A stretch of DNA of 8,555 nt, from positions 1 through 8,555 of the forward strand of contig JAPLWT010000028.1 of assembly GCA_026396455.1 (NCBI GenBank), written 5' to 3'. Below the pieces are notes generated by a model. That model was not told the DNA's origin. It saw nothing but the letters and a program-made list of their open reading frames with translations, and ran no database searches. This document shows, in pieces, positions 6,506-8,555 of this stretch. This stretch comes from Microcaldota archaeon. GTDB lineage: Archaea; Micrarchaeota; Micrarchaeia; Burarchaeales; Fermentimicrarchaeaceae. How positions within the stretch are numbered: the first letter of the stretch is position 1; every line of letters begins with the position of its first letter. The position numbers were made by a program, and so were the translations under genes.

Positions 6506-6540
6506 ACTATTTTTAATTGGTAAACATATTAATAGTTATT
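6506..6540. promoter_or_regulatory. Compact divergent promoter region, pyrG and the GINS-like/HKD gene
   Basis: Only 35 bp separate the pyrG ATG (6505) from the GTG at 6541. CTATTAATATGT (minus strand, 6535-6524) is centred about 24 bp before the pyrG ATG. CTATTTTTAATT (plus strand, 6507-6518) is centred about 29 bp before the GTG. Both transcripts would then be leaderless, and each TATA-like box lies beside or within the other's initiation zone, so the two promoters may compete. This is inferred from spacing. Confidence 0.45.
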
Positions 6541-7422
6541 GTGGACGCAAAGGAAAAACTCTTCAAAGTGTGGAGCGGAGAGAAGGAGAGCGGAGCTCTC
6601 GGGAAGATGGGCAACAGCTTCTACAGGGAGATGGAGGAGCATGTATCCTCCGAGATTCACGGGATTGCCGAGGATGCAGAGGCGCTGCTCCTGAAAGGAG
6701 CCAGCATAGAGCCGCGCAATGCAGAGGACATGCTCAAGGAGAAGGTTGAGCCTGACTTGAAGAAGGTTAATGGATTGTATAAGCTACGTGACGAGAAGAA
6801 CCTGGAGGCTCTCAGGCTGGGCTCGCTGGATTCTGACCGGCTTACGCTGGATGAGAGGGTACTCTACGAGTCCTTCATAAAAGCCAGGGAGAGGTACAAG
6901 GAGCAGAGCCTTGGAAGGATAGACAAGGTGATTGAGAGAGGTTACAATAGGGTGCTGAGGCTTGCGGCATGCTACTCGTCTGGCAGGAGCAGAAGCGAGA
7001 TACTGGAGCCGGAGAAGATAAAGAACTGCATAATGGAGCTGCTGGGCTTTGCGGAGACGAGCGTTTATCTGGTATCCCCCTGGATATGGGGTGTTGACGT
7101 GATATTGGAGAGGCTGGAGGACCTTAAGAAGAAGAATTTGGATATAAGGATCGTCTGCAGGCCCGCGCTTGAGGGGGATGCCGCCCATGGAGCCATGGTG
7201 GAGAGGCTGCAGAAAGCCGGCATACCATTGAGCCTTAATTCGGTTGTGCACGCCAAGTTCCTCATTGTCGATGAGGTTGAGGTGCTTTTCACCTCTGCAA
7301 ATCTGACAAAGACAAGCCTTGAGAGGAATATCGAATTTGGCATGAGGACATATGAACTTAAAGTAGTTGACAGATATATAGACGAGTTCAGGAAGATGTG
7401 GGAGCAGAGTGAGAAGGTCTAG
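6541..7422 (+). CDS. GINS A-domain-like protein fused to a PLD/HKD phosphodiesterase domain
   Basis: This 293-residue protein has two parts. Residues 1-120 look like the helical A domain of archaeal GINS (Gins51/Gins15), a partner of the MCM helicase: GEKESGALGKMGNSFYREM (13-31) mimics the E-SGeLqkL-xxFYxE start, KVNGLYKLRDEKNLEALRLG (75-94) the R-x-RKIl helix, and LTLDERVLYESF (101-112) the LTpEEr-lY turn. Residues 150-293 form a phospholipase D/nuclease-type domain: AETSVYLVSPWIWGVDVI, then HAKFLIVD with H237, K239 and D244 (the HxKx4D motif), then TSANLT (251-256) and ERNIEFGM (261-268). A single HKD motif implies an active site built by dimerisation, as in Nuc-type nucleases. The GTG at 6541 is preferred because its TATA-like box is at the right distance; a TTG at 6517 would add eight hydrophobic residues. 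topA starts 9 nt after its stop, suggesting a shared operon. The HKD part is secure. The GINS part is my reading of short motifs, and the substrate is unknown. Confidence 0.72.
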   Translation: MDAKEKLFKVWSGEKESGALGKMGNSFYREMEEHVSSEIHGIAEDAEALLLKGASIEPRNAEDMLKEKVEPDLKKVNGLYKLRDEKNLEALRLGSLDSDRLTLDERVLYESFIKARERYKEQSLGRIDKVIERGYNRVLRLAACYSSGRSRSEILEPEKIKNCIMELLGFAETSVYLVSPWIWGVDVILERLEDLKKKNLDIRIVCRPALEGDAAHGAMVERLQKAGIPLSLNSVVHAKFLIVDEVEVLFTSANLTKTSLERNIEFGMRTYELKVVDRYIDEFRKMWEQSEKV

Positions 7423-7431
7423 GGTGTATTA

Positions 7432-8555
7432 ATGGCAGTTCTTGTTATATGCGAAAAACCACGCGTTGCGCAGAGAGTTGCAATGGCACTGGGAAAGGAT
7501 GCGAAGAGAAAGATGTTCAACGGCGTTTCTTACTACGAGTTGAACAGGGGCGGGGAGCAGATATACGTGGTACCCACTGTTGGCCACATATACACCCTCA
7601 GGGAGAAGAACGGGGGCGGCTACCCGGTTTTTGATGTCGGCTGGGTTCCTTCTTATCAGGTTGACAAGGGAGCGTATTATACAAAGAAGTATCTGGACAC
7701 CATAACGTTCCTGGCAGGCAGAGCGCAGGAGTTCGTGAATTCTTGCGATTTTGATACTGAGGGCAGCGTAATCGGCTTCAACATCATAAGGTTCGCTTGC
7801 GGCAAGACTTCCGGGAAAAGGATGAGGTTCTCGACGCTCACTGAGGATGAGCTTGCGGAAGCATACGACAACAGGCAGGAGCTGGATTACAACAATGCGT
7901 ATGCAGGGGAGGCGAGGAGCATACTGGACTGGCTCTGGGGTATAAACCTCTCCAGAGGGCTTATGAGCGCTTTGAGGCAGAACGGGGAGTATAAGGTGAT
8001 GAGTATAGGCAGGGTGCAGGGACCTACGCTGAAGATACTCAGCATCAGGGAGAGGGAGATAGTTGCGTTTATACCAGTTCCCTTCTGGCAGCTTTTCACC
8101 CATTGCAAAGGAATTAAATTCATCCACGAGAAGGGGAGATTCCTCGATAAGGAAGGAGCAGCTGAAGCGAAGAAAAGAACTGAGAAGAGCGGAGTTGTCG
8201 ATAAGGTTGAGAGGAAGAAGTTTGAGCACCCACCCAACCCGCCGTTTGATTTGACCTCTCTTCAGATTGAGGCATACAGGTGGTTTGGTTTCTCCCCCTC
8301 GCAGACGCAGGATATTGCACAGTCTCTCTACGAGGCTGGCTTGATATCCTACCCGAGAACTGCCTCGCAGAAGCTGCCTTCAAGGCTGAACCTTCCAAGG
8401 ATAATCAACATGCTATTGAAGAATCCTGCTTACGAGAAACTCGCAAAGGAGCTGCTTGACAGGAAGAGGTTCTACCCGAGGGAGGGCAGCAAGGATGACC
8501 CTGCGCATCCGGCCATACATCCGACCGGCCTGACCCCGAAGAGGGGCACCCATGA
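7432..8555 (+). CDS. topA: DNA topoisomerase I, type IA, 3' truncated by window end
   Basis: Type IA topoisomerases relax negatively supercoiled DNA by cutting one strand through a 5'-phosphotyrosine link. The frame is open to the window end; 374 residues are visible of a protein normally much longer. The Toprim domain has the catalytic Glu in ICEKPRVAQRVAMALG (E8) and the metal-binding DxDxEG as CDFDTEGSVIG (D106, D108, E110). VMSIGRVQGPTLKIL (189-203) is the conserved GRVQ-PTL block, FDLTSLQIEAYRWFGFSPSQT lies at 272-292, and the active-site tyrosine is Y307 in GLISYPRT. HPAIHPTG (359-366) is a further family block. The pattern fits archaeal topoisomerase I or III rather than reverse gyrase, since no helicase part precedes it. 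The start is ATG with GGGTG 5 nt upstream. CEKP instead of SEKP and EGS instead of EGE are small departures. C-terminal zinc fingers, if present, lie outside the window. Confidence 0.94.
   Translation, partial: MAVLVICEKPRVAQRVAMALGKDAKRKMFNGVSYYELNRGGEQIYVVPTVGHIYTLREKNGGGYPVFDVGWVPSYQVDKGAYYTKKYLDTITFLAGRAQEFVNSCDFDTEGSVIGFNIIRFACGKTSGKRMRFSTLTEDELAEAYDNRQELDYNNAYAGEARSILDWLWGINLSRGLMSALRQNGEYKVMSIGRVQGPTLKILSIREREIVAFIPVPFWQLFTHCKGIKFIHEKGRFLDKEGAAEAKKRTEKSGVVDKVERKKFEHPPNPPFDLTSLQIEAYRWFGFSPSQTQDIAQSLYEAGLISYPRTASQKLPSRLNLPRIINMLLKNPAYEKLAKELLDRKRFYPREGSKDDPAHPAIHPTGLTPKRGTH

Noticed and set aside
6517..6540. Upstream TTG start adding a short hydrophobic stretch to the GINS-like/HKD protein
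   Set aside because: A promoter for it would have to lie inside pyrG, the start codon is rare, and the added residues do not match GINS N termini. It remains possible.
7429..8229. Minus-strand open frame of 266 codons opposite topA
   Set aside because: It lies opposite a frame with all type IA topoisomerase motifs and looks like no known protein; treated as a shadow.
1..8555. CRISPR array, insertion sequence or phage-derived system
   Set aside because: No regularly spaced repeats, terminal inverted repeats, transposase or integrase motifs were seen; all large genes are housekeeping-type apart from the fusion protein.

Overview
The window looks like ordinary chromosomal DNA from an archaeon, most likely a small-genome lineage such as DPANN, although the exact group cannot be fixed from 8.5 kb. 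The archaeal signs are an SRP54 with a full M domain, a family A24 prepilin peptidase with the archaeal C-terminal extension, an RNA 3'-phosphate cyclase of archaeal type, a coiled-coil protein resembling the archaeal COG1340 family, TATA-like boxes 24-29 bp before several start codons (implying leaderless mRNAs), and heavy use of AGG/AGA arginine codons. I see no insertion sequence, phage gene, CRISPR array or convincing tRNA.

Layout. Bases 1-2878 hold a plus-strand run: the 3' three quarters of srp54, an MscS-type mechanosensitive channel with its own promoter, and, four bases after it, an archaeal prepilin peptidase. The last two are probably co-transcribed. Bases 2857-3936 hold rtcA on the minus strand, whose 3' end overlaps the peptidase gene convergently by 22 bp. 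Bases 3937-4255 carry no protein gene. They contain a leaderless-type rtcA promoter and a minus-strand structured segment (a GAAA-loop hairpin, then an 8-bp GC-rich hairpin followed by a T-run) that could be a small RNA ending in an intrinsic-type terminator. Bases 4256-4834 encode a small coiled-coil protein. This gene converges on pyrG (CTP synthase, minus strand, 4883-6505).

From a 35-bp divergent promoter region a second plus-strand unit starts at about 6541. Its first gene is the most unusual in the window: a predicted protein whose N-terminal half looks like the helical A domain of archaeal GINS (Gins51/Gins15, replicative helicase component) and whose C-terminal half is a single-HKD phospholipase D/nuclease-type domain. 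Nine bases later starts a type IA DNA topoisomerase that runs off the window end.

Together the genes cover protein targeting and the envelope (SRP54, MscS, prepilin peptidase), RNA end processing (RtcA), nucleotide supply (PyrG), and DNA replication or topology (GINS-PLD protein and topoisomerase). The best candidates for something undescribed are the GINS-like/HKD fusion beside topA and the possible small RNA upstream of rtcA.
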